Positions 47,301 through 55,567 of a stretch of DNA of 64,000 nt are shown here, in pieces. The stretch comes from Tupaia tana. Its lineage: Eukaryota > Chordata > Mammalia > Scandentia > Tupaiidae. Position numbers and translations under genes: made by a program. The notes below the pieces were generated by a model, which was not told the origin of the DNA, did no database searches, and saw nothing but the letters and a program-made list of their open reading frames with translations. The number at the start of each line of letters is the position of its first letter. The first letter of the stretch is position 1. The stretch lies in the NCBI GenBank assembly GCA_026018925.1, contig JAKSZU010000027.1:2923531-2987530 (forward strand), written 5' to 3'.

Positions 47301-50300
47301 TTCTGGCCAACGTCTACCCCGAGCTGTACCCGTCCGAACCCAGGCCCAGGTTCTCTGGAAAGGCAAGGCTCGGCCCAGAGAGGAGGGAGAGGAAGGGAGA
47401 GAGGGAGGCTTCCCAAGACAAGGACGGCGTGTGCAGCTGTCGCGTGACCTTGGCCAGCCAGTTACAAGCTCAGCTAGGCTTCAAAGGCCTTGAGCCCTCC
47501 TCTGCCCCACGCCAGCCGGGCCGCTCCATAGCCCACCCCAGTGTCCCTCTCCAGGCGTGTGTGGCCTCCTTCGGGAGGTCTGTCCCTCAGGACGAGTGGC
47601 TTCAGCTTGACCCTACCTGCGGCCCGAACTGTGCGTCTTGAGCTGCACGCAGAGGGTAAAGGGCAGACGCAACGACCAACTGAGAGTGTTGACCATGGGT
47701 GATGGGACTCACTTCTGTGTGATGTTCACTTTCAGCTCCGCAACACTGGGCTTGGCTTCTGCGCAGACTGCCAGGCAGAGGGGGACATCCAGGGCTGCCC
47801 CGTGGTGCTGGCTCCTTGCAGCGACAGCCGGCAACAACAGGTGGGTGGTCGGATGTCTCGGAATGGGCTAACAGCACAAGGAAGGCTTGCGCGTGGGGAC
47901 TCCCCTTCAAAGAGTCTCCTCTGTGCAGTCCCCCATCCTGCGGTCGCTCACGTCCTCCACGGTCACAGCCCAGCACAGCCTGCCCACATCACCCATCGTA
48001 GCATAGCCATCAGCCACTGTCACAGAGTGAGAGCATCTTACTTAGAGGGAAACGGAGAGGTGTGTGGCCAGCGCTTTCACTGGACGGAGACATGTCGCTT
48101 GTCCAGGGGTTGCAAACGCAGATGCCTCCAGGACCGAGGAAGGAATCAAGTCTCCAAGGAGAGAAGGTCACTGAGTCGCGGAAAGAACTAGAGACGGCTG
48201 GCTGACTCCGCGTCCGTGTGGACCCTTCGGCCATCGCGAAGTTCTCTCTGTATCTTAAGGGACTTCCTAGTTTCTTCACCTTTTGCACCGTGTCAGTAAC
48301 TGTCCGAGGTATCCCAGCCCCCACTGGTGCTGCTAGGCTTGGCGGGCCGGTGTCTCTGCACTACTTGGACCATAGCCTAGGAAGCCTAGCTGTCCCCAGA
48401 TCACTCTCCTGGGCTGTGACAGGGACTTTCAGTTAAGCTATCATGTTTCAGCGGCCTCTGATAACACCAAATGTCCTAGTAGAATTTCCTGGAGATATTC
48501 GTAGAATGAGTCTGGTGAGCCCAGAGAGGCTGGGGGCCGAGGCAAAGCATCTCTGGGAAGGTCGAGGCTCAGTCCTCCAAGGACGGCTGGCTAGGTGGGC
48601 TTCTGGGGGAGACCCCGGGCTCCTGGGGCAGGCCTTGGGCCTGGAGGACCCATGGAGAAGGAGAAGCTCGTGATGCACCGGGCCTCGCCCAGTCTGCCCT
48701 TCACGAATCTTCTAGAACGTGCCAAGGGGCATTCACAGCTTGCATAGGAGACGAGGACAGAAACGTGAAGTGCCGAGTGAGGGAGCCACACACAGAGTAA
48801 AACGAGCCGGGCTGCGTCTGCACCCGGGCCACTCATTACTACCCGTTCGATCTCAGTAGGCTCTGAGTCTTCGTCTCCTCATCTGCACTCGGGGATGACG
48901 TAGCCTCCGTGGAGCACACAGAGGATTAGCAATCGCGTTCTTTTCTTTCCCCGAGGACATGATCAAGGACTTTGGAATCCAGTCATATTGTGAACTAGGT
49001 GTATATAGAAAGTCCTTTTCTAGAAACACCTGATAGGATATGCCGATTTAAAAAAGGAAGAAGAAGCGCCCTTTTCATGCACAAGTAAATGAGTTATAAC
49101 ACAGAAAGGGAAACCTTCGGGGGCCAAAATCAAGAAGCACCTGGAACCAGAGTCTAGGTCACAGGTCGTGGTACCCAGCCAGGGCGAGCCTCAGACATGG
49201 AGGGCGACGGCTCCGTGCAGAGACAGGCAGCAGCTTCAGCTCAGAGGGGTAGGTTGGAAATGAGACTCTCAAACGCAGCCAGCGTTGGCCTCCAAAGGGT
49301 AATCTGTCCTTGCAAAGTCGGGCGACAAATACCCACTGCCACCAAGAAATAGCAAGGACGCTTGTCTGTCACTACAGGGACTCTGAGTAGGAAAAGTTAC
49401 TGTCCCCTGAGATTTTTAACCACAAGCCTGCACACTAACTTGGGTTCAGGGTGCAAATTTGTACTAATTGTGCCGTTTGTGATCCCGAGACACGACAGGC
49501 TGCCTAGTTTGCAGAACCTGGTACAAAATGAAAATGCGAAGCACCTAACCTAGTCATTCTTAAGCATTTCAAGGCCCAGCCCTGTGATGTGACTGGTTCT
49601 ATGCTGAGCTGTGGAGCTGGGATCCACCTGCCAACCCTGGCCTGGGTCTCTGACTCGGTCAGCTTGAAAACGTGCCACGTGTGTGTGTGCCCAGAATCCT
49701 GGACCCCGGGCTGGAGGGCTCCCGGAAGGGGATCGTGGGGTGACTGAGCTCTGGGTAGGGTGTTGATCCCGCTCCCTCTCTCTGTAGCACACACCCTCTC
49801 TTTGTGAAGATAGCCAATCCTGTAAGACACTGGAGGAATAATCTTGAGTAAGACTCAGGAGGTACGACTAACCAACTAACTGCAGGGAAATTAGTTTCAG
49901 AGGCAGGTCCGGTCTCTCCAGGGAGAGATCAGCTGGGGCCTCAGAGAGAGCTCTCCTTTCCCTTCCAACGGGACACTCATACAGCACACGACGTTCTTCA
50001 TGGCCGCCCTGTGAGAGTAGGTAGAGTACAGAGCACGTGGCAACTGTACACACGTGAGTGTGATCACGGCCAGCGTGCGCAGACCTCAGGGCCCAGGGCG
50101 AGCCCAGCAGCGCGTCTGTGGACCTGACCCTGAGCTGTGGCCTCGCACACCCCAGTGGAGTCTGGAGATCGACCCGAGGCCTCGCGGCGCTGAGAGCCGC
50201 TCCTGCCTCATCTCCAGCTTGGGAAGGGTCTCTTCCCACTAACGCGCACTCCCTCTGCCCAGCACCTGGAGCACGCCGGCAGGAAGGAGATCCACTTCGG

Positions 50301-51829
50301 CAGCCCACGGCACCTGTGCTTCGACATCAGGCGCGAGCAGGTGACCCTCCAGAGCTGCACCGGGGAGGGCCCTGCCATCGGCCAGCAGCACTGGGACGTC
50401 CAGGAGGTGAGCGGTCTGTCTGGGAAGGGCTCGGCGGGCTGGCCGGGCAGCGCTCTGCACCGAGGCCCTTCCGAGGGCGGAGTCCCCACGAAGCCTGCAC
50501 CTCCACGGCCGACGGCGCTGTGGGACGTGGGTAGGGAGGGCTCGGCGGTGAGAGTCCACGTGGCCTTCTCCACCTCAGGTCCTTCCCGACATGAGCTCGG
50601 GCAGTCATTACAAACACATGGGCACAGGTTTTAGAATCCGCTTTCTTCAACCTCTGCTCGAGAGTAGAGAGTAAAACAAGCAGAAGTCTGTGAGGGGCAC
50701 ACTTAAAGAAAGCTCTGGCAGGAGAAAACCGCGACCTGCCAAGCCAGAGCTGCGCTCCCTGAGAGCCGGGTGTGACGCTGGACTTCGTGACGAGCGAGCG
50801 AGGACGCGGGCCACCCTTTATGAGCGAGCCCGAGGGTCGTTCCGAGCAAGCCCTGTGGGTAAGGTTCCTCTAACAGCAGCATTTGAAGAATAATTCAGAG
50901 ATAAGTGAGGTCCATCCGGCATATTTCAGGCATTTAGAAATAACACTCTCTGAAAGTATTCTCACGCAGGGAGCCGGCAGGTGGCATGGAGGTTACGGAG
51001 ACTGGATCCCACATGGCCAACTGCGTGGTTCAAGTCCCAGACCGGGCGGGTTGGACATCACACCAGGCACGTGTGATTGCATCTTGGCCAGCCCCCAGGA
51101 TGTGATTGTTCACTACCCCACTTCTGGCGAGTGGATGCACTCTATAACAAAAACTGAAAAACTGTTACCATTCAGTCAGAAAAAGGGGGTGGCGTATTCT
51201 TCAGAGGGCCATTGTTTCCGACAGTCTGGGGGTGGGAGCGGCCCGCGTGTCTCCCGTGGTGACTAGGTAGGAAACCGCAGCGTATACGCACAGTGGGGTA
51301 TTCGCCTTCTAAAGGAAGGACAGCCTGGCAGGTCTGCAGTGTAGGTGAACGTCAGCCCACTATACGGATGAAATAAGTCAGAAAAAGGCGCAAACTCGAC
51401 GATTACTCCTTTTCCCTAGGTTTTGGCTGTAGGGTGTGTGCACTCACTGGAGAGAGAGAAGGAGGGAACGTAAGGACCCCTCTGGAGGGTGGCCATGCCA
51501 CAGTCCCCTCTCCTCCGTTCTCCCCTTGGGATTTTGGACACGCACATGGACACCTGGCATGTTTTTCAAGCCCCCGGGTCTGGGACACTGCCTCTATTAT
51601 TTTTTTAGTTATAGGCACGCATCTTAAAAATATCCCTCTTAGCTGTCTGTGGAGGGCTGTCTTCTGATTCCTTTGTTCTTTCCAGAATGGAATGATCGCT
51701 CACATTCTCTCTGGGAAATGCATGGAGGCCGCGGTGCAGGAAAACAGTGGGGTTGTACTTGCACCGTGTGACGGGAAAGCGAGCCAGCTGTGGCGGTTCG
51801 ACCACGCCCACGCCGTGGACGAGCGCTGA
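31647..51829 (+). CDS. GALNT15: GALNT15, polypeptide N-acetylgalactosaminyltransferase 15 (whole coding span, 10 exons)
   Basis: Joining ten exons (31647-32137, 37433-37599, 37825-38029, 40140-40307, 42420-42537, 44254-44448, 47231-47362, 47736-47840, 50263-50406, 51686-51829) gives 1869 nt, 622 codons plus TGA, with no frame break. The product is a type II Golgi membrane enzyme that transfers GalNAc from UDP-GalNAc to Ser/Thr (start of mucin-type O-glycosylation). Visible: a short basic N-terminus, a hydrophobic anchor at about residues 14-33, an acidic stem to about 160, a GT-A catalytic domain at about 165-490 with D267-A-H269 and a third metal-ligand candidate H401, the Gal/GalNAc-T motif GGENLELSFK at 374-383, and a ricin-B-type lectin domain at about 493-620 with QHW (569-571) and QLW (609-611). 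It agrees with my memory of human GALNT15 (about 639 residues) along its length, including the start MLLRKR and end AVDER. Intact and probably functional. Confidence 0.96.
32138..33477. other. 5' part of GALNT15 intron 1 with one MIR fragment
   Basis: A MIR-like segment lies at about 32690-32850 (GCTGTGGAAATAGCCACG ... CACAGTCACACGGCGAGCAGAGG). The rest shows nothing I can name. Confidence 0.45.
33478..34405. repeat. TG/CA-rich low-complexity tract, about 0.9 kb, intron 1
   Basis: Degenerate TGTGCATG/TGTGTG sequence almost without interruption, mostly alternating purine-pyrimidine. It reads as a decayed minisatellite. Reading frames in it (Met/His/Cys-rich) are composition artefacts. Confidence 0.85.
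34475..34690. promoter_or_regulatory. CpG cluster in GALNT15 intron 1
   Basis: About 28 CpG dinucleotides fall in roughly 215 bp, far above the surrounding density, beginning with short GGCAGC repeats. It could be a small CpG island, an alternative promoter or an enhancer. It sits directly after the TG-rich tract. Confidence 0.5.
34594..34610 (-). promoter_or_regulatory. CTCF-like motif inside the intron 1 CpG cluster
   Basis: TGCGCCCTCTGCTGGCC matches the reverse complement of the CTCF core well, in the same orientation as the motif at 30750, so the two bracket exon 1. Confidence 0.5.
34975..35033. repeat. MER5-like fragment split by a SINE, left part
   Basis: GTTTAAATGCAGATGCCTGG resembles a MER5 core. 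The sequence resumes at about 35334 (CCTGGCCCCACTCC) after the SINE. Confidence 0.45.
35034..35333 (+). repeat. tRNA-derived SINE, L-form, intron 1
   Basis: Complete head GGGGCCAACAGGTGTCCTGG with B box GGTTCGAGTCC and a long A/G-rich tail. Confidence 0.88.
35505..35556. repeat. Second MER5-like fragment cut by a SINE
   Basis: GTCACCTGGGTGTCCCGGTAGAATGCAG matches the same MER5 region as at 34975. Confidence 0.4.
35557..35836 (+). repeat. tRNA-derived SINE, L-form, intron 1
   Basis: Flanks AATGCAGCCTCCTT (35543-35556) and AACGCAGTCTTCTT (35837-35850) are an aged 14-bp duplication. The tail is AAAT-rich. Confidence 0.88.
36040..36690 (+). mobile_element. L1 3' end fragment, intron 1
   Basis: CAATTTAACGGGCAAATGATCTGAATA ... 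GAGGAAATGCAAATCAAAAC ... ATGACCCAGCCATGCCAGTCG ... TAATAGCCAAAACGTGGAAACG is a classic sense-strand L1 3' ORF2/UTR sequence; stops are present. Confidence 0.85.
37115..37372 (+). repeat. tRNA-derived SINE, L-form, just before exon 2
   Basis: Diverged copy; B-box region GGTTCAAGTCC; ends about 60 bp before the exon 2 acceptor. Confidence 0.8.
37433..37599 (+). CDS. GALNT15: GALNT15 coding exon 2: start of catalytic domain
   Basis: The 167-nt exon encodes residues 164-220 (LCLQQQPGHGL...LVDDLGEQG). The first base completes the Leu codon split by intron 1. The block LPTASVILSFHGEDW through FLKEIILVDDL is the conserved opening of GALNT catalytic domains, the UDP-binding Rossmann-like half; DD in ILVDDL is typical. 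The acceptor is CCCCTGCAG; the donor CAAG|GTGCCC is weak after the GTG but gives the exact junction expected from GALNT15 (…EQG|QL…). An L-form SINE ends about 60 bp upstream. Confidence 0.95.
37825..38029 (+). CDS. GALNT15: GALNT15 coding exon 3: GT1 motif with DxH metal site
   Basis: The 205-nt exon encodes residues 220-288. It holds the glycosyltransferase-1 motif: the basic RSNKRLGAVRARMLGAA segment, then VLVFMDAHCE at 262-271. In this family the Asp and His of D267-A-H269 coordinate Mn2+ and the UDP-GalNAc diphosphate; both are present. CHPGWLEPLL follows. The acceptor is GTTCCAG and the donor GACAG|GTAACC, phase 2. Intron 2, upstream, is only 225 bp. Confidence 0.96.
38140..38400 (-). 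repeat. tRNA-derived SINE, L-form, intron 3, with CA run
   Basis: Diverged reverse copy; its GT stretch is expanded to (CA)n on the + strand at 38278-38302. Confidence 0.7.
38401..39418. other. Intron 3 sequence, no feature recognised
   Basis: Includes a 196-codon open frame (38581-39171) without resemblance to a known protein. Confidence 0.4.
39419..39668 (-). repeat. tRNA-derived SINE, L-form, intron 3
   Basis: Good reverse copy whose head end runs directly into an ATCT microsatellite. Confidence 0.87.
39668..39711. repeat. (ATCT)n/(AT)n microsatellite
   Basis: About eight ATCT units followed by TA repeats. Confidence 0.9.
39739..39972 (-). repeat. tRNA-derived SINE, L-form, intron 3
   Basis: CAGTGTATACTTT (39726-39738) and CAGTGTGTACTTT (39973-39985) form a 12/13 duplication. 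Confidence 0.87.
40140..40307 (+). CDS. GALNT15: GALNT15 coding exon 4: catalytic domain core
   Basis: The 168-nt exon encodes the end of codon 288 through the split codon 344 (SRVVSPVIDVIDWKTFQYYP...LDFHWEPLPE...SPISPIR). VVSPVIDVID and DWKLDFHWEPLP are standard GALNT catalytic-domain blocks between the DxH motif and the Gal/GalNAc-T motif. The acceptor is TTCTCTCCAG; the donor is ATCAG|GTGAGG, phase 2. Confidence 0.95.
40370..40490 (-). repeat. MIR fragment, intron 4
   Basis: CTGAGTTTCCTCATCTGCAAATTGAGGGTAACAATGCC is MIR core sequence. Confidence 0.75.
40688..40737 (-). repeat. SINE head remnant, intron 4
   Basis: Only the tRNA-like head complement remains (ACCTTAACCGCCACACCACC). Confidence 0.65.
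40978..41045. mobile_element. Mariner-type miniature inverted-repeat element (68 bp), intron 4
   Basis: Ends TTAGGTCGTCTGGAAAGTCA and TTGGGTCGTCGAGAAAGTCA (minus-strand reading) match at all but a few positions and are flanked by TA. The whole element is a near-palindrome able to fold into a hairpin. Confidence 0.8.
41109..41345 (+). repeat. tRNA-derived SINE, L-form, intron 4, followed by (CA)n
   Basis: Full copy ending CCCTATGGTAAAAACC; a (CA)n run at 41346-41378 occupies the tail. Confidence 0.87.
41515..41600 (+). repeat. MIR fragment, intron 4
   Basis: GGGGCAACTGGGCTCAGAGAGGTTATTATCCC ... ACAAATGGCGG is MIR-like. Confidence 0.65.
41896..41963. repeat. Unnamed repeat, copy A (intron 4)
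   Basis: Shares the order CCCTTCCTC, AGCTTCCTGT, AAGTCAC, TGCATTTCC and GGTGGG with copy B at 44858, roughly 85% identical by eye over 67 bp. Confidence 0.65.
42420..42537 (+). CDS. GALNT15: GALNT15 coding exon 5: Gal/GalNAc-T motif
   Basis: The 118-nt exon encodes residues 344-383. It includes VDRHYFQNTGAYD (351-area substrate loop) and ends with GGENLELSFK, the Gal/GalNAc-transferase motif (374-383). Many paralogues have WGGENLE; GALNT15, as I recall it, lacks the Trp, and here Gln replaces it, so this is a family trait rather than damage. The acceptor is TCCATCCAG; the donor is TTCAAG|GTATGT, phase 0. Confidence 0.95.
42631..42820 (+). repeat. tRNA-derived SINE, mixed S/L form, intron 5
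   Basis: Head jumps straight to the CT stretch as in the S-form, but the 3' end keeps the L-form signature GATGAGTACACATGCC ... TAGCAAA before an AT-rich tail. Confidence 0.82.
43055..43310 (+). repeat. tRNA-derived SINE, L-form, intron 5, diverged
   Basis: Head GGCTAGCCCTGTAGCCTATTGG; GCGAGCACTAGCATTCTTTGGCAAA end. Confidence 0.78.
43311..44253. other. 3' part of intron 5, no feature recognised
   Basis: Unique-looking intronic DNA up to the exon 6 acceptor. Confidence 0.4.
44254..44448 (+). CDS. GALNT15: GALNT15 coding exon 6: end of catalytic pocket
   Basis: The 195-nt exon encodes residues 384-448. [20 protein letters not shown] is the conserved continuation of the Gal/GalNAc-T motif; H401 in SRVGHVY is the expected third metal ligand. 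The later block ETWLGSFKETFY matches the GALNT W-x3-[FY]-K-x2-[FY] region. Acceptor CCCTGGCAG, donor CACG|GTAAGG, both canonical; both boundaries are phase 0. Confidence 0.95.
44858..44924. repeat. Unnamed repeat, copy B (intron 6)
   Basis: Partner of copy A at 41896. Minus-strand translations of both give a similar short peptide (EMHVTYKYRK versus EMHVTCKHRK), which may only reflect nucleotide similarity. Confidence 0.65.
44925..47230. other. Remainder of intron 6
   Basis: A possible decayed SINE head lies near 46230-46280 (GTGGGATCCAGCTGCCTGAACCAC). Antisense frame 45651-46409 (252 codons) resembles nothing known. Confidence 0.4.
47231..47362 (+). CDS. GALNT15: GALNT15 coding exon 7: linker to lectin domain
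   Basis: The 132-nt exon encodes residues 449-492 (AAKPDC...RLQLQWSLGCRTFHWFLANVYPELYPSEP...FSGK). LGCRTFHWFLANVYPEL closes the catalytic domain in this family. The acceptor is CTCTCCTAG. The exon must end at GGAAAG, because the next exon continues LRNTGLGFCADC as in GALNT15; the following bases are GCAAGG, so the donor is GC rather than GT. No in-frame GT donor nearby restores the alignment. Confidence 0.93.
47363..47735 (+). other. GALNT15: GALNT15 intron 7, a GC-AG intron
   Basis: The 373-bp intron starts GCAAGG after exon sequence GGAAAG and ends CACTTTCAG. AAG|GCAAGG is the extended match to U1 usually seen at GC donors. Reading frame and homology on both sides fix the boundaries. Confidence 0.88.
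47736..47840 (+). CDS. GALNT15: GALNT15 coding exon 8: start of ricin-type lectin domain
   Basis: The 105-nt exon encodes residues 493-527 (LRNTGLGFCADCQAEGD...GCPVVLAPCSDSRQQQ). C-ADC and VLAPCS are the first cysteine-linked repeat of the ricin-B-like carbohydrate-binding domain, which lets GALNTs bind already glycosylated substrates. The acceptor is CACTTTCAG and the donor CAACAG|GTGGGT, phase 0. The first repeat has no QxW tryptophan, as I recall for GALNT15 in general. Confidence 0.95.
47841..49565. other. 5' part of intron 8 with a MIR remnant
   Basis: CTGAGTCTTCGTCTCCTCATCTGCA near 48860 is MIR-like (minus). The rest is unassigned. Confidence 0.45.
49566..49815 (+). repeat. tRNA-derived SINE, L-form, intron 8, old
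   Basis: Strongly diverged; recognised by CCCAGCCCTGTGATGTGACTGG, CTTGAAAACGTGCCACGTGTGTGTG and the CT stretch. Confidence 0.65.
50263..50406 (+). CDS. GALNT15: GALNT15 coding exon 9: ricin-type lectin domain, middle repeat
   Basis: The 144-nt exon encodes residues 528-575 (HLEHAGRKEIHFGSPRHLCFD...SCTGEGPAIGQQHWDVQE). The repeat ends with the QxW motif QHW (569-571) typical of ricin-B folds. Acceptor TCTGCCCAG, donor GAG|GTGAGC, phase 0. Confidence 0.95.
50407..50967. other. 5' part of intron 9, no feature recognised
   Basis: GC-rich intronic DNA. Confidence 0.4.
50968..51165 (+). repeat. tRNA-derived SINE, L-form with internal deletion, intron 9
   Basis: Head GAGCCGGCAGGTGGCATGG and the GCGAGTGGATGCACTCTATAACAAAAAC end are present; much of the purine-rich block is missing. 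Confidence 0.78.
51413..51595 (-). repeat. tRNA-derived SINE, L-form, head missing, intron 9
   Basis: Reverse body from GGTTTTGGCTGTAGGGTGTG to CCCCCGGGTCTGGGACA; stops before the tRNA-like head, about 90 bp upstream of exon 10. Confidence 0.78.
51686..51829 (+). CDS. GALNT15: GALNT15 coding exon 10: last lectin repeat and stop
   Basis: The 144-nt exon, including TGA at 51827-51829, encodes residues 576-622 (NGMIAHILSGKCMEAAVQE...PCDGKASQLWRFD...AVDER). KCMEAAV and CDGKASQLWRF are the third ricin-B repeat with its QxW (QLW 609-611). The acceptor is TTCTTTCCAG. A truncated L-form SINE lies about 90 bp upstream. The C-terminal AVDER matches my memory of human GALNT15, supporting an intact end. 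Confidence 0.95.
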   Translation, partial: NGMIAHILSGKCMEAAVQENSGVVLAPCDGKASQLWRFDHAHAVDER

Positions 51830-52020
51830 GTGCCAGCCCTGGGAGGAGGTCGGCCACCCGAGGTCACCCCCGGAACTGAAAGAGCATGTGTTTCTCATGA
51901 GCAGAACCTTGGTGTCTGTGCACCTTGTAATGGGAGAGAAGAGAGCCCCATGAAAAAAACATAGGAAATTGTGCTTCTCACTTACTTCATTGACTGCTGT
52001 CTGTTAAAAATGAAAAAAGA
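51830..52020 (+). other. GALNT15: Proximal 3' untranslated sequence of GALNT15
   Basis: Sequence after the stop codon, ending in an A-rich stretch near 52,000. I see no AATAAA or ATTAAA within this part, so the true polyadenylation site and 3' UTR length remain open. Confidence 0.5.
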
Positions 52021-53479
52021 AAAGAAGTGGATTCATTACGCCCTTGTCCGCATCACTGGGAGACACCGTTACGTAGTACTGAAGAGTCGTCATTTCTCTG
52101 CACGGAGCTCTTAACCGTTGCTTTCATCTCTGACCAGGGAGAGAGGCCCGGACGTGGTCTGTAGCACCTCCAGGATACATAAACCCAGCAGTCAATTTAC
52201 TTGTCTTCAAACGCCCCTAACATGGATGGCCTGCGCAGCTAACTACAAAGGTTTCAGTGGCATGGCACTCCAGAAGGTTCAGGCTAGGCCTGTTAGCTCG
52301 GATTTCATGCTCATTGGCTAAGCCTCAGCCCAGAAGGAAGCCAGCCACAGAGAGAGCAGCAGAGTTGGAGAAAAACGGGAAGAGCTTTGGCCCCATCCCT
52401 CAGCTCAGCCGCTAAAGAGAGGCCGTGTACTTGGGGTGAGACGTTTTCACGTTAACGAGAGTCTCCTTGGCACTTTGTGTCTCCTCACCTGACCGCAGAC
52501 TTCCCTGACCTGGCTCACTGTAGCCACATTTCTGTGTAATGCCTCCCCGTCATCAGTGCTGGAGAGACCAGCACAGAATAAGCACCCTCGCTAACCACGT
52601 GCTAACTAACGCTTGAGAGTCTCCCCTGACGCCCTGCTGGGGGTGCATCGTCTGCATCAGAAACAACTTTTGCAAAGAGGCAAACCCTCCTCGGGGAAAT
52701 ACCAGCATCTGAGCCAACATTCTTATGAGAGGAAACAGAGGTGGGTCATTCCTGGGACCTTCGAACGTGCCCACAGGTGGCACGTTCACAAGTGCGGGCA
52801 GTCCACACCCCAGCCAGAGCAGGGTCGATGTTAGTAAAAGCTGTCCTCCCTCGCTGTGACCTAGCCACCCACGTGGGTCCGAGAGGGGCTGAGAGGGGTT
52901 GGTTCTAACATTAGGAAGACACTGTTCACGCCTGCTCCTCCCACTTCCAGATGGACTTCTCTCTCCACGTGCTCCTGAGCTCAGAAATCTCTGTTCAAGA
53001 TGCTGCCCTCCCCTGGGGTGTCTCACAGCACAGTTTGTTCTAGGTAAGAAGAACTAGGCAGTAGAGGTGGGCTCCCGGACATTCCTATCGTAATGACGTA
53101 TTCCTCTCCACCTGCTTACGTACACAGCCCTCTGCGTCTCTCTCCTCAGGATACACTCTGGAATGACGCGGTTGAACGTGGCAGCCACCACTGAATGTGG
53201 CTGCCTAAATGTAAATTCATTCAAATCAAAGAAAACGTAAAACTCAGCTCCTCAGCTGCAATGGCCACATTTCAAACGCTCGGTAGACACGCATGCCCCG
53301 TGGATGCTGAAGTGGACAGTGTGAAGGACAGGCCATCACGGCACAGTTCTGTCAGACAGAATGATCTAGACGGAGTTGGCCTCCCCTCTAGAGAAGAGAT
53401 TTAGCCACTGTCTTCTTGCTTCAGACCCTTCCATATTTAAAACAAATTCCCACAATATCCTGAGGCCGAGATGGAGCTA
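52021..53479. other. 3' flank of GALNT15, no feature recognised
   Basis: May include distal 3' UTR; no poly(A) signal or exon could be fixed. Confidence 0.4.
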
Positions 53480-53800
53480 AAAGTTCTCACATGACAACCT
53501 TGTAAAGGGTATTAATGGTCGAACAGAAAAACACTAAACAAGACTTCTATTTTTTTAAATGAGCATTATTATTGGCATTGTGGATGCTTGTAGCTCCTAG
53601 GATAAATTAATATAATTAAATAAAAGGCTGAATTCAATTGTGTAAGTTGTGTTTGGCAGTAATTAACAAAAAGACCCAGATGGCTTATTACCTAATTGGT
53701 TGAACAAAGCAAGAATGTGGCGTGTCTTGCTTCCTTAACCGTCTCCATGATTTATTGCTTTATTACAGAAGTGGCTGTCAGCTCCGTCCCTGCCTGGTGC
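53480..53800. promoter_or_regulatory. Candidate conserved noncoding element
   Basis: AT-rich block without repeat features, containing TAATTAAATAAAAGG, CAGTAATTAAC and CCTAATTGG (TAAT/ATTA homeodomain-type cores) in a locally GC-rich neighbourhood. Conservation is guessed from texture only. Confidence 0.3.
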
Positions 53801-55479
53801 TTACAGACCCTTAATTTAAACCAAACAGATGCCTGCGTTTAGCTCTGAGAGAATCTGCTCCTTCCAGTGCAGCCAAGTGCTCCAATTCCCTACCTCCCCT
53901 GGACTCGGCATTCGTTTATCCACAGTGATCAACCTCGAAGTTGGGAGATCTGATTTCCAAGAGCTTGGTTTCACCTGCCTTCTGAATTCACAATCAGATT
54001 TTATTTTGTCATTTCTAAGTTGGCCATCATTATTAAGGACCCCACTGGGGACATGGAGAGGTGTCCAGCCAGCATTCTAGAGTCCCAGGCCCTTTATATT
54101 ATCTTACAATTCACAACAGTAAAGACAGAATGTCATTTCTGGAGGGACGCTAATGTATTCCCTCTTGGGTCCCAATGCCTTGGTCCCACTGGCAAACTCA
54201 GAATTTCAGCTCCCATAGACATCCACAAGTCCTCCAGAGCCATGGCCGATGCCACCACGAACCAGACCTTGCCATTTTAGAGGTCATGTTACTGTGAGCC
54301 TTGAGGGGCTCTATTTTCCACTGAAAGGCCATGAAAAAGCCAGCTGGACACTAAGTGATCTGTGATCAGGCACCAAATCCATACAAACAAAATGCAATGG
54401 AGTTGCACTTTTAAAAGAGCCCTTAAAGAACGAGCATCTATGGAGCATATAATACGCGAAGTCGTGCAGGCGTTGCATGAAGCACTGACGTGGGCCTCAC
54501 TGGGCTCAGCTCTACTAACTCTGTATGCTACTGGCCAAGACCCAGGGCACCGACAAGCCCTGCCCCGGCTAAGTGACCTCGAGCCCAGTAATCAGTGAGG
54601 CGTATCTCCGGATTCCAGAGCTCTCTGCTATTTATGAGTGCTAGTCCCTCTGATCTCAAATCTTCTTTCCAATTTCAAACCCTCCTTCCGTGAGATGTGT
54701 CCTTTACACGGAGGTATGTCCTTCAGATGGTTTTAACATTATGAGGATCTTTGCCCGCGTGGTAGTTCTTCCCACAGGTAAGGGGTGTTTATATTTTCCC
54801 GTCAGCAGAGGCTCGACGTAACACCAGAACACGAAGCTGTCCCTCCTGTAAGAGCTTACCTGACTATATTGACTTAAAAACCCAGAATCGTCAGAAGCAC
54901 TGCTGTCCCTGTACTCCTGAGATGAGAGTTTGCACACTCAACCCAGACTTTGAAAATTGAAGTTCCCCACAATGCCCAGATGTTCATCCAACTTGTAGTC
55001 AACAGACACTTCAGAACCCATGACCAAGGCCAGAGTCACAGTGTCTGTCTCCCAGGAGGAAGACGGGGCCAACTCTGCAAAGGGTCAGGCCCCTTTCCGT
55101 TGTTCAGGGGTCCTCACGACCTCTGCTGACGACCCTCCTGCCGGCGCAGGCCAAGGGCGACGTTGCTTACTGTATCGTATTCTTTAAATAAGAACCAGGA
55201 GTGCCTGAGCGTGTCTTTACGCCAGGGCCTCTGCAGAGGCACCAACGCTGTCTAGTGGACGTGGGAGGAGGGCACCTACTTGGATTACTCACAGCACGGT
55301 CCTCCAACTTTTACCCACATCCTACCACCTGCCCCAGCTGACTGGTCCCTGGGAGCACACTTAGCACAAGGTGGGCCAATCAGCACATTCCAGTTAATTT
55401 TGTTACCGAGACAAAGAAATTAGTTCTCTCTCCAAGTGACTGAAGAGAGACTGCGAAAACGTAAGAGCTCTCTGCAACC
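53801..55479. other. No feature recognised
   Basis: Intergenic DNA with chance open frames only. Confidence 0.4.
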
Positions 55480-55567
55480 TTGTTTGAAGCCACTGGGTCC
55501 AGGACTCGAACTTTCAGCCATGTGGGGGTCCAGTGACATAACCATTATGTCATCTGCTGGTCCTCTG
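55480..55567 (-). repeat. SINE head fragment
   Basis: Reverse head portion only: GGACTCGAAC, GGTCCAGTGACATAACC, TCTGCTGGTCC. Confidence 0.75.
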
